From Eutreptiella sp. 'Long Island Sound 2002' (taxonomy: Eukaryota > Euglenozoa > Euglenophyceae > Eutreptiales > Eutreptiaceae): DNA of 64,000 nucleotides. The stretch covers positions 5,928,058-5,992,057 of the forward strand of contig OZ038388.1 of the NCBI GenBank assembly GCA_964036045.1, written 5' to 3'. The translations under genes and the position numbers were made by a program. Below are positions 51,650 to 61,150 of this stretch, piece by piece. Every line of letters begins with the position of its first letter. Position 1 is the stretch's first letter. A model generated the notes under the pieces. The model ran no database searches. It saw only the letters and a program-made list of their open reading frames with translations, and had not been told where the DNA came from.

Positions 51650-53000
51650 CCGATGCCGTCTTTGCCTCTCTATACATTGGTGTTTGCAAGAGCTCATCCT
51701 TCGACTCGTGTGCGCGCGTGCCAACCCCAACCGGGCAACCCTAACCGGGCAACCCTCCTGGCCGTGGATTGCTGCCTCCTCGTGCAGTCTAATGGCGAGT
51801 GTCCCTGTCCTATGTTCCCGGGCAAGGGCGTACCTCTGTTTTGGTGCGTCATATATGAATTCATATGGTCCCGCGGGCGTGCGTGTGGCCCGGGCGCGAA
51901 GCCCTGCAGCGGTGTGCGTGAAGCCCGCCCCGCTTATGTTGTGAAGAACTGTAGCGCTGAGCCTTGTTTACGTTTGTACGTGCCTGCTAGCCGGGTGTGC
52001 ACCGTGGCCATTCATTGATTTTGTGTTTGCGCACATTCGTGCTTGACTTCGCATGCGTACCTGACGCATGTGCAGCCCGGTGTGCGCATGCCGCCTAGTG
52101 GAAGGCTAGGTGGGCGGGGCTAGCGCCCCTCATGAGTGCCTGCAAAAAGTTGCTGCAGATCATGGCGATGTGCTCGTTGGGCGTAAAGCCCTCCATACTC
52201 ACCTTGCGTGTGGGACTCTGCTGGTTGGCTTTACTTGTCTGGGGTGTTCACGTTGTCTTTGCCCGCCTGCATCCTCTGCGCGTCGCTGTCGCGCAGCCTG
52301 GTTGTGGGTTTGCTGTCATATGTGCTCAGGTGCGGTGATAGTGGGTGTGGCCCCTCCATTGCCCTTGGGTTGTGAGACTATGCCGCTGTCCGAGGGGGAG
52401 GGTGGCCTATACCAACTTAGCGATTTGTAGAATGCTGCCTCTCTGTGCATTGGTGTTTGCGAGTGCTCTTCCTTGGGCTCATATGCGCGCGTGCCAACTG
52501 GGGGCCCTCATGGCTGTGGATTGCTGCCTCCTTGCGTGGTCTAAGGGCGAGCGTCCCTGTCTTGTGTTCCCAGAAATGTATGGCGTAGGGCGTGGTGCCG
52601 TGATGGTGTGATATGTATGAAGTTACATGGGCCCGCGGGTGTGCGCATGGCCCGGGCCTGAAGCCCTGCAGCTTTGGGTGTGAAGCCCACCCTGTTCACG
52701 TTGTGCTGGACTGTGCCGCTGAGCCTTGTTTACTTGCCCGTTGGCCGGGTGTTCAGCGTGGCCGTTCATTCATGTTGTATTTGCACACCTTCGCGCTTGA
52801 CTTCGCGTCCACACCTGACACACGTGTAGCCCGGTGTGCGCGTGCGTCTGGTGGAGGGAGGGGGGGGGGGGCTAGCACCCCTCAGGGGTGCCTACAAAAA
52901 GTTGTTGCGGCCCATGGCGCTCCCGGATGTGCGCGTTGGGCGGAAAGACCTCCGTACTCACCTTGTGTGTGGCACGGTGCCACTGTGATGGAGGGTGGTC
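51650..53000. repeat. Diverged direct duplication, about 785-bp period
   Basis: Unit 1 (from about 51660) and unit 2 (from about 52440) share GCATTGGTGTTTGC, GCGCGCGTGCCAACC, GTGGATTGCTGCCTCCT, GCGAGYGTCCCTGTC, TGGCCCGGGC, AGCCTTGTTTAC and later CACCCCTCAKGRGTGCCT. Readings in corresponding frames differ and carry stops, so coding is unlikely. Confidence 0.7.
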
Positions 53001-53199
53001 GGCTTTGGCAGGCTGGTTTACATTGGGGGGGCATGGGATTTATTTATTTATTTAGAGAAATTGGTTTGCGGCTGTTCTGTATTGTGCCATTGTGTTCCAG
53101 GGCGAAGACACGGAACAGGGAACCAGTACATGCAAAACCTAGGTGAGCAACAAGGTAGATATTGCTTCCCATGTACCTGTGGAGCGAGGCCGGTGGTGG

Positions 53200-53575
53200 T
53201 TCACCCGAGTGCCGCAGGGCTCTCTCCCAGGTCGCTGGGATTTTTCATCCCTCTCAGCTTTGGGGACCCCAACATGACAGGGCTGATGCAGCTCATTTGA
53301 CCCCTTCAGGCTATGGGGACCCGGAGGCAGCAGGGGTTGTGTGGCCTTGTTGATTTCTCCGTGCTCTGGGCACCCCAAGATGGCAGAGGTCGTGCACCCC
53401 CCTTTTTATTCCTCCCCACTATGATGACCCTGCAAAGGCACGGGTTATGTAGCCAATCTAGATTCCTCCCCGCTTTGGTTACCTGAGCTAATGGTGGTTA
53501 TGTAGCTCATTCTGCTTCCTCCCCGCTGTGGGGACCCCGAGACCAAAGCAGTTATGTAGCTCACTTTCTGAGCTT
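53200..53575. repeat. Short degenerate repeats upstream of the hnRNP Q-like gene
   Basis: About five units of 60-75 bp with the pattern CCTCCCCGCTKTGG, then GGACCCCRAG, then GGTTATGTAGC. Related units occur at 59620-59660 and 60365-60620, which suggests a dispersed family. Confidence 0.6.
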
Positions 53576-53590
53576 CAATTTTTTTTTCAG
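53563..53590 (+). promoter_or_regulatory. Spliced-leader-like sequence or trans-splice acceptor before the hnRNP Q-like gene
   Basis: ACTTTCTGAGCTTCAA followed by T9 and CAG lies 18 bases before ATG 53608. The first ten bases equal the spliced leader, and the A-T-run-C end also agrees; three internal bases differ. Two readings are possible: a relic leader marking a retrocopied mRNA, or an ordinary pyrimidine tract plus CAG used as the acceptor for trans-splicing. The neighbouring repeat word GTAGCTCATTCTGCTTCC partly resembles it, so chance is not excluded. Confidence 0.45.
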
Positions 53591-53607
53591 ACTCTGATTC
53601 AGCCACG

Positions 53608-54825
53608 ATGTCCACACCTAACCTTCAAGAAGGCGGATGCTATGGACCACCACTGCTGCAAAAGCTCACCATGGTACAGCAAAAACTCGAGGAATTGTTT
53701 GCAGAGGGCAAATTGGTGCCGGGTGAGTTGGATGCAATCTGCATTCAGGACTTGGAGACTCTTTCCCAACAGCAGGCCTGTATGGCTCTGGATTTCTTGG
53801 TGAATGCTACCAAGTCCACTATCCACAACAAGTCAGCTTTTCTGAAGGGTATCATTGCGAAAAGCCGGGCCAAAGAGTCGCAAATGAAAAAGTTTCAATA
53901 CAGCAGTGGTGGCCTTTCCCCGATTCATCCAATTGTCCAAGCGAAGCTCGATACCATCTTTTCTACTGGCTTGGCAAAGCGGGAGGAGATTGATGCCTCG
54001 ATCATTGACTCGTTGGCTCAGTTTGATGTTTTGGTCGCTTGTCAGATTGTGGATATTTTTGCACAGAAGGATCTCTCAAAGATTCAGAGCAAATCCGGAT
54101 TCTTGGCAGGAATTATGAAGCGTTTCCGTGAGCGAGGAGCCGGGTATTCTCCCCACCTCCATAATCAGAGTGCGATGTATTTTGCAGGCATGGGGATGCC
54201 TTCATATGGACACATGCCGTACGGAGGTGGAAAGGGTATGGGCATGCCCATGTACCCCACACTCTCCCCAACCCCTCGGGCATATTCCAAGGAGTTGACG
54301 CCCGTTGTGCAAGAGAGGTTGAACCTGTTCTATTCCACGGGTTTGATGAAGCCTACAGACCTGGATCCTGCCATCCTGGAGTCGCTGGCGCAGTTCCCCC
54401 CCGAGAATGGGCTGGCCATTCTGGAGAAGCTGCAGGACGCAGATCTGGCGAACATTCGGAACAAGAACGGATTCCTTGCAGGCATCATGAAACGCTTCCG
54501 TGGGGGAACTCGCTGCGTGAATCCTGAAGACAACCTCCAAGCCCAGGCTTTGCTTCCCGCATCTGTACAAGTGGCACTGGAGGATTTGTATGGCACTGGA
54601 CTGGTGCAGAGGACAGAGCTTGACGGCAAGGTTATTGCACAGCTGTCGGATTTGGATGAAGAAGCTGCTCTGGATGCCGTGGCTCGGTTCCGGACCAGCC
54701 GCCTTTCACATGTCACAAACCGATCAGGCTTTCTGGTGGGAATCATACACAAAGTAAAAAGTGAGAGGGCAGCAGCCCAAAGGCCTGCCTCAGCAGGTTC
54801 AGCAGAGGGAAGGACCTCTGTGTGA
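53608..54825 (+). CDS. Protein with four hnRNP Q/R acidic-type (NURR) domains
   Basis: A 405-residue single-exon ORF. Four helical repeats match the hnRNP Q/R acidic domain, whose hallmark is a helix ending N-K-S-x-F-L-x-G-(I/V)-(I/M)-x-x-x-R. They are residues 20-88 (TIHNKSAFLKGIIAKSR), 107-176 (IQSKSGFLAGIMKRFRERG), 231-300 (IRNKNGFLAGIMKRFRGG) and 317-387 (VTNRSGFLVGIIHKVKSE). Each opens with (V)Q-x-(K/R)-L-x-x-(L/I)-(F/Y)-x-x-G. A Gly/Met/Tyr-rich linker (about 180-228) separates repeats 2 and 3. Metazoan hnRNP Q/R has one such domain followed by RRMs; no RRM is present. Protein or RNA binding is likely; the exact role is unknown. Start: first ATG after a pyrimidine-AG tract. It has no stops or frameshifts, unlike everything around it. 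Confidence 0.85.
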   Translation: MSTPNLQEGGCYGPPLLQKLTMVQQKLEELFAEGKLVPGELDAICIQDLETLSQQQACMALDFLVNATKSTIHNKSAFLKGIIAKSRAKESQMKKFQYSSGGLSPIHPIVQAKLDTIFSTGLAKREEIDASIIDSLAQFDVLVACQIVDIFAQKDLSKIQSKSGFLAGIMKRFRERGAGYSPHLHNQSAMYFAGMGMPSYGHMPYGGGKGMGMPMYPTLSPTPRAYSKELTPVVQERLNLFYSTGLMKPTDLDPAILESLAQFPPENGLAILEKLQDADLANIRNKNGFLAGIMKRFRGGTRCVNPEDNLQAQALLPASVQVALEDLYGTGLVQRTELDGKVIAQLSDLDEEAALDAVARFRTSRLSHVTNRSGFLVGIIHKVKSERAAAQRPASAGSAEGRTSV

Positions 54826-55909
54826 AGTTGATTGGACATTGCTTGTACCTCACTGTGTGTAGCGCGCCAGGCATAGCCTCAATGCCTGGGATGTGGTAAT
54901 CATGATCTTTCTGAAATGCATGCAACGAGCCATCCCACGTGTCACACAGGGGTACAGATGCTCGCGGATGCATTCAGTCAATTTCTTATTCTATTGTTAT
55001 TATATTCTTATTGTTGTTGTAATTATCATTAAAGTTGTGTTGATGACTTCCAGCTTGCTACCCTTGCTTTCGGCATGAGCTGGAGCTTCATGCATTGTGT
55101 GGTATGATGTGAAGGGCACCATTTAAGACCAATGGCGTCAATTTCAAGCTGCCCGAGGATGCCTATCTTGTGCAGCTTTTCACAACCACCATGACTTTAC
55201 TTGAGGCAAGTCAATTGCTTTGTGCCCGGGATGCACTGGGCTGGCCCACTGCAGAGATAAACAAAATGTTATACTGATCCGTTTTGGGGATCAAAGATTG
55301 AACCGTCATGGCAAACGTGCATTTGAGGAGCCTGTTTGTAGCGGTCACTGTATTGCTCATGTGTATTTAAGGGTCGCTCTGGCAAGGGCAGCAGTACCGG
55401 CGTTCAGGTAACCTTTGTGCCAAATGCGGACGTAAGGGGGGTGCTCATGGTGTTAGTCTTGGTCCAGCACATGACCAGTGTCATGACCTGCCTGCTTGCT
55501 GCAGCTACCACAACTGTCTCCAACTGTCGGCAGTAAGGGACTCTCTTGGCTGCACCTTGCCTCATGCCTGCCCACGAGTCCAACCACTGCTGCATTACAG
55601 CTACCGTGCAGAAATCAATAGAAGGGGCCCTTTGCTGTTATGGCCTTTTTATTTGACCAGTTCAGGTGTCGATCCGCTGTGCAGAACGCATACAGTGCAG
55701 GTCTGCCGAGTCTCATGCCCCCAAGACCCCTCCCACTTTCTTATCCGCCAAGACCCTTGCAGCTCTGTTGGCACAGGATGCGCCCTGCCACCCAACCCAT
55801 CAGGCGAGCACAGGCGGGAAGTGAGCGCCCCCAAGCCCAAAGCCTATGCTCCTTAATAAGCCTTCCTTCCTGCATGCTAAGTTATGTGAAGGCTCCATTT
55901 CAGTACTTT
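54826..55909. other. 3' flank of the hnRNP Q-like gene, no further gene seen
   Basis: An AT-rich stretch at about 54980-55060 (TTATTATATTCTTATTG, ATTATCATTAAAG) may be the 3' UTR and polyadenylation region. The rest has short unsupported frames only. Confidence 0.45.
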
Positions 55910-58416
55910 GTCATGAATGATACGTTTCAAGCGCCAGGCTGTGCAAATGTTGTTCCGGTGTAAAAGAGTCAGCAGGGTGTTGTCACGTGTTCTTAACACA
56001 ACAGAAGTGCGTCTTGAACGTTTTTTGTTGTGAGACTGTGACCTTCAGGTCTTTGAACACCCCCACGTACACGTTGTGGGTTGTTTGAGTCACACGTTGA
56101 GTTTCTGCACACATGCGCGCCTCTTGAGTCTCCAAACAGCACTACTTCACGAATCGTTTGGTCACTTGTTGGTGTCTCTTGTGTATCTTTCTTGTTTCTC
56201 TTGGAGGCCCCACGCACACATGCGCAACTCTTGGTGTATCACCACAGTGGTACTCACCAGGTGTACACTGCAGGTGTACATGCACCTGCAGGAAATCGTA
56301 TTGTTGCATGAATAGCTCAAACCAAACGCCAGAGGAGGGATGTGGCAGTTGTCCACTGCATAAGTTGTTTTCAGACTCAGTTAATCCTCACTATGTGTCA
56401 GATCCGCTGTCATGAATGATACGTTTCAAGCGCCAGGCTGTGCAAATGTTGTTCTGGTGTAAAAGAGTCAGCAGGGTGTTGTCATGTGTTCTTAACACAA
56501 CAGAAGTGCGTCTTGAACGTTTTTTGTTGCGAGACTGTGACCTTCAGGTCTTTGAACACCCCCACGTACACGTTGTGGGTTGTTTGAGTCACACGTTGAG
56601 TTTCTGCACACATGCGCGCCTCTTGAGTCTCCAAACAGCACTACTTCACGAATCCTTTGGTCACTTGTTGGTGTCTCTTGTGTATCTTTCTTGTTTCTCT
56701 TGGAGGCCCCACGCACACATGCGCAACTCTTGGTGTATCACCACAGTGGTACTCACCAATGCCTTCTTCAAGCTCTTGTACATGCACCTGCAGGAAATCG
56801 TATTGTTGCATGAATAGCTCAAACTAAATGCCAGAGGAGGGATGTGGCAGTTGTCCACTGCATAAGTTGTTTTCAGACTCAGTTAATCCTCACTATGTGT
56901 CAGATCCGCTGTCATGAATGATACGTTTCAAGCGCCAGGCTGTGCAAATGTTGTTCTGGTGTAAAAGAGTCACCGGCGTGTTGTCACGTGTTCTTAACAC
57001 AACAGAAGTGCGTCTTGAACGTTTTTTGTTGCGAGACTGCGACCTTCAGGTCTTTGAACACCCCCACGTACACGTTGTGGGTTGTTTGAGTCACACGTTG
57101 AGTTTCTGCACACATGCGCGCCTCTTGAGTCTCCAAACAGCACTACTTCACGAATCCTTTGGTCACTTGTTGGTGTCTCTTGTGTATCTTTCTTGTTTCT
57201 CTTGGAGGCCCCACGCACACATGCGCAACTCTTGGTGTATCACCACAGTGGTACTCACCAATGCCTTCTTCAAGCTCTTGTACATGCACCTGCAGGAAAT
57301 CGTATTGTTGCATGAATAGCTCAAACCAAACGCCAGAGGAGGGATGTGGCAGTTGTCCACTGCATAAGTTGTTTTCAGACTCAGTTAATCCTCACTATGT
57401 GTCAGATCCGCTGTCATGAATGATACGTTTCAAGCGCCAGGCTGTGCAAATGTTGTTCTGGTGTAAAAGAGTCAGCAGGGTGTTGTCACGTGTTCTTAAC
57501 ACAACAGAAGTGCGTCTTGAACGTTTTTTGTTGCGAGACTGTGACCTTCAGGTCTTTGAACACCCCCACGTACACGTTGTGGGTTGTTTGAGTCACACGT
57601 TGAGTTTCTGCACACATGCGCGCCTCTTGAGTCTCCAAACAGCACTACTTCACGAATCGTTTGGTCACTTGTTGGTGTCTCTTGTGTATCTTTCTTGTTT
57701 CTCTTGGAGGCCCCACGCACACATGCGCAACTCTTGGTGTATCACCACAGTGGTACTCACCAATGCCTTCTTCAAGCTCTTGTACATGCACCTGCAGGAA
57801 ATCGTATTGTTGCATGAATAGCTCAAACCAAACGCCAGAGGAGGGATGTGGCAGTTGTCCACTGCATAAGTTGTTTTCAGACTCAGTTAATCCTCACTAT
57901 GTGTCAGATCCGCTGTCATGAATGATACGTTTCAAGCGCCAGGCTGTGCAAATGTTGTTCTGGTGTAAAAGAGTCAGCAGGGTGTTGTCACGTGTTCTTA
58001 ACACAACAGAAGTGCGTCTTGAACGTTTTTTGTTGCGAGACTGTGACCTTCAGGTCTTTGAACACCCCCACGTACACGTTGTGGGTTGTTTGAGTCACAC
58101 GTTGAGTTTCTGCACACATGCGCGCCTCTTGAGTCTCCAAACAGCACTACTTCACGAATCGTTTGGTCACTTGTTGGTGTCTCTTGTGTATCTTTCTTGT
58201 TTCTCTTGGAGGCCCCACGCACACATGCGCAACTCTTGGTGTATCACCACAGTGGTACTCACCAATGCCTTCTTCAAGCTCTTGTACATGCACCTGCAGG
58301 AAATCGTATTGTTGCATGAATAGCTCAAACCAAACGCCAGAGGAGGGATGTGGCAGTTGTCCACTGCATAAGTTGTTTTCAGACTCAGTTAATCCTCACT
58401 ATGTGTCAGATCCGCT
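55910..58416. repeat. Tandem array of five 502-bp units
   Basis: Units start GTCATGAATGATACGTTTCA at 55910, 56409, 56911, 57413 and 57915; lengths are 499, 502, 502, 502 and 502. Units 2-5 differ at only a few bases. Unit 1 has a different block (CAGGTGTACACTGCAGGTG in place of CAATGCCTTCTTCAAGCTC) and point changes. Open frames on both strands recur simply because the unit recurs; they show no motif. No 5S rRNA or spliced-leader RNA sequence is present in the unit. Confidence 0.95.
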
Positions 58417-60200
58417 ACACAACCATTGTGGCATCATCGTAGCACTGGACAGCTCTGAACCTTGATTCCCGGAGGTTATCTCGAGTACTCTATGCTAGCT
58501 CATCTCAGTCGGGACCAAAAAAAGAAAAAACTCAATGCCGGAGGAGGGATGTCTTATCTTGTGAGAAGCATGGGGCGGCGGAACCGCGGAGGCGCCGAAG
58601 GCCCTGAAGGCGCCTCTCCGGGGCTGGTTGGCACCAAACCGCCAACATCACCTGCCCAGGCAGGCTTGACATGAGAGTGGAAGAGCCAGCTGACTGTGCA
58701 GGAAGGTTAACGCAGAGGCGCCGCAATCTTTACACATGGTTTTGTTTCTACGACACAAAGACCCCCTTTCCAGCCAGGAGTGGCCTGTGGGGCGGGCACA
58801 CAATGCGTCACACCCACAGCCTTATACCTCCTGTCTGCGAGGACGGTGGGTAGGTATCAGGGGACGATAATGTACTGTCTCAGACCATGCGCCGAACAAT
58901 CTGGAACACTTGTCGAAGGTTTTGGACAGACCCAAAAAAAATGTTGCTTGAATAATTTTGGAGCCACCGCCAGTCATCTGTATTTGGAGCCCCCATGATG
59001 CACACATGCTGTTTCCTCAAGCTCTTGGTTTGCAGGAAAACTGCTGCACACATTGTCCCCATGCGTCCATCTGGAGACTGGGGCACAGCGGCCCTGCAAC
59101 AGGCAGGTATGTAAGGCCAGGAGCCAAAGTCATCTCTTTTCAGAACCCTGGAGCTTCTAACCATGGTGAGGGCCCAGGTGGAGCAATCTCGATCTGTGGC
59201 CTTACGGTAACCAGCCGGATAAGACTTGAGGCCCCACTGATCCATATTGGTTTCCCTCTGTAAAATAGTGGGTGCCGACCGATGGTTAGTGCACTGAACA
59301 CCAATGCGAGTTCTGGGAACCTCAAAGCAAGGGCACCATCACACCACTTGCACGTGAGCGCAATGGTCATGGGCAACCCCCTGACTGTGTGAGTTTCTGA
59401 TGCAAGGTCTAGGGGGCTCACTTAGCGTAGTGCGTGCACAGTGCAACTATTTGGGCGTTTGGCCGTACTAGAGACCCATATTTTGAGATATTAGGGGCAT
59501 CATTGTTGCCCCCAGCGTCAGTTTTGATGCTTCGTCCACATTGGGGATATGGCATTTTTGGATTTTCACCCAGTTTCACACCTTTTTGCTCATCTCCACC
59601 ACATCCACTCTTTTCTTGGTTGCGTTCTCCCCACCATGGGGACCCCGAGAAGGCAGGGGTGATGTACATGGTTCTAGAGGGCACGTATTGGTCACTTGTT
59701 TGCACGCATGTGGCATTGGGGCATAATAACGAACATATGAAAGGGATCCGGTGCTGAGTTGCATGATTACGTGCGTGTACTCTTGCATTTGCAGTAATGA
59801 CACGCATGGATGTGACAATGTCACGGTGCTTTAATTCAGCAGCTGCGTCATGTTGTGCACACAAGTTGCTCATTCTGATTTTGTACTTACTGGACAATTG
59901 AACAGAAAGAAGGATATGTGTTGTTGTGGGTGGATACCCGGGGTGGCGACCACGGGGGGGCCGCCGGGACCGGACCCTTTACGCCGACTCCCCCCCCCCC
60001 CCTCCCTGCCGGGTTTTGGCCCGGAAGTGCCGGACCATGGGCGCCGAAGGCGCCCTAAGGAAATTTTGCTTGACTTAGTAGAGGGTGAAAAATTGGGTTT
60101 TTGCCCCATGTGTCTATACTCAAAATACTCAGTTTTTTTAGGAGAACCCAATAGTGGATGAAAACCAAATTGGACCAAATATCCATACCACTCCTGTGCA
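58417..60200. other. Unassigned region
   Basis: Short unsupported frames. GGCGCCGAAGG words occur near 58590 and 60040 in small GC-rich patches, a C-run lies near 59990-60002, and one unit related to the 53.2-kb repeats (GGGGACCCCGAGAAGGCAGG, TGATGTA) near 59637-59665. Confidence 0.4.
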
Positions 60201-60204
60201 GGGG

Positions 60205-60350
60205 TATGTCAGAGATGGGCCCTACCCTAGTGGTAAAGCAGTGCCCTGCAACTTGAAATCACCTCGATTTCTGGGTTCAAACCCCAGTGGTGTCAATCTG
60301 CAGGACCATAGGCAGGTCCAGGGATACCATGGGAAAGTTTTTTTTTGTTT
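60205..60350 (+). repeat. tRNA-derived SINE-like unit
   Basis: A-box-like CCTAGTGGTAAAGCAGTG (about 60224-60243) and B-box GGGTTCAAACCCC (about 60273-60285) with a perfect T-arm (CTGGG, TTCAAAC, CCCAG) are followed by a long T-run (about 60341-60349) that would terminate RNA polymerase III. The acceptor ends do not pair (GTGTC side finds no partner), so it is not a functional tRNA. Confidence 0.6.
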
Positions 60351-60364
60351 TGACTTTATCCTCT

Positions 60365-60620
60365 TTGTTTGGGACCCCCGAGAATGCACGATTTCTGCCC
60401 ACCTGTGGGCCTCCCAAAAGGCAGGGTTTAGGCATCCAATTCTCATTTTGTCCCCGTTGGTGATGTAGCATTATCACCCACTTGTGGGCCCCACCTATTC
60501 TGATTTTGTCCCCCTCTCTTTGGGGATCCCCGAGAATGCAGGGGTGATGTAGCATTTCCGCCCACTTGTGGGCCTCCCAAAAGGCAGGGTTTAGGCAACC
60601 AATTCTTATTTCGGAACGGG
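60365..60620. repeat. Direct repeats of the CCCCGAGAATGCA family
   Basis: Two blocks (about 60370-60455 and 60520-60615) share CCCCGAGAATGCA, GCCCAC(C/T)TGTGGGCCTCCC and AAAAGGCAGGGTTTAGGCA. They are separated by a diverged third unit with CCCACTTGTGGGCC. GCCCACTTGTGGGC is itself near-palindromic. Confidence 0.75.
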
Positions 60621-61150
60621 TTTCGGAACATACATCAACTCTGCCCTAAAAACAAGCATGGTTTGGCGTGGGTGGGGCGCCACTAGCAATAGTGGCCGGG
60701 AATGGACTCGGGGGTGCTATGCCCTTAAACAAAAGTACTACCTACCATGCCCCCCCCCCCCCCCACCTTGTTTCAAAAAATTTTCTCCAACATACATGCT
60801 TCGAAGTGATTACCGCGTTGAGGCGGTCATCTTATGCCATGTTTGTCAGGCTATGAAGCCCCCCCCCCCCTTCTTGGCAGCCCCCCCCCCCCCCCCCAGA
60901 CCCACCCCCCCCCCCTGAAAATGGTCCGAGAGTGGGAGGGAGTCGGCGTATGGCCCGTCGCTACGGCCCCCCCGTGGTGGCGACCATTGCCGTTCATGGC
61001 TTTCTGCACTTTGCATGATGTCTTATGTGAAGGGAAGGTAGTTTGCATTCGTCTTCAGCTAGGGTACAGGCCCCCTATAAATTCCACCAAGCATATATGT
61101 CGACATGGCCTTTTTCCGTCGGCGCAATTGATTATGTGGGTCTTATTTTT
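60621..61150. other. Unassigned region before LINE D
   Basis: Contains C-runs near 60755, 60862 and 60880-60918. No endonuclease motif of LINE D is found here, although one would be expected upstream of its RT, so LINE D is probably 5'-truncated or interrupted. Confidence 0.45.

Noticed and set aside
56076-58323. Repeated ORFs of 133 and 74 codons in the 502-bp array
   Set aside because: They recur only because the DNA unit recurs; no motif is seen, and frames are open on both strands.
55910-58416. 502-bp array as the euglenid 5S rRNA / spliced-leader RNA repeat
   Set aside because: Euglena is known to carry such a repeat, but neither leader sequence nor 5S-like sequence is present in the unit.
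60205-60300. Functional tRNA gene
   Set aside because: The T-arm is good, but the acceptor stem does not pair and no clear anticodon arm forms.
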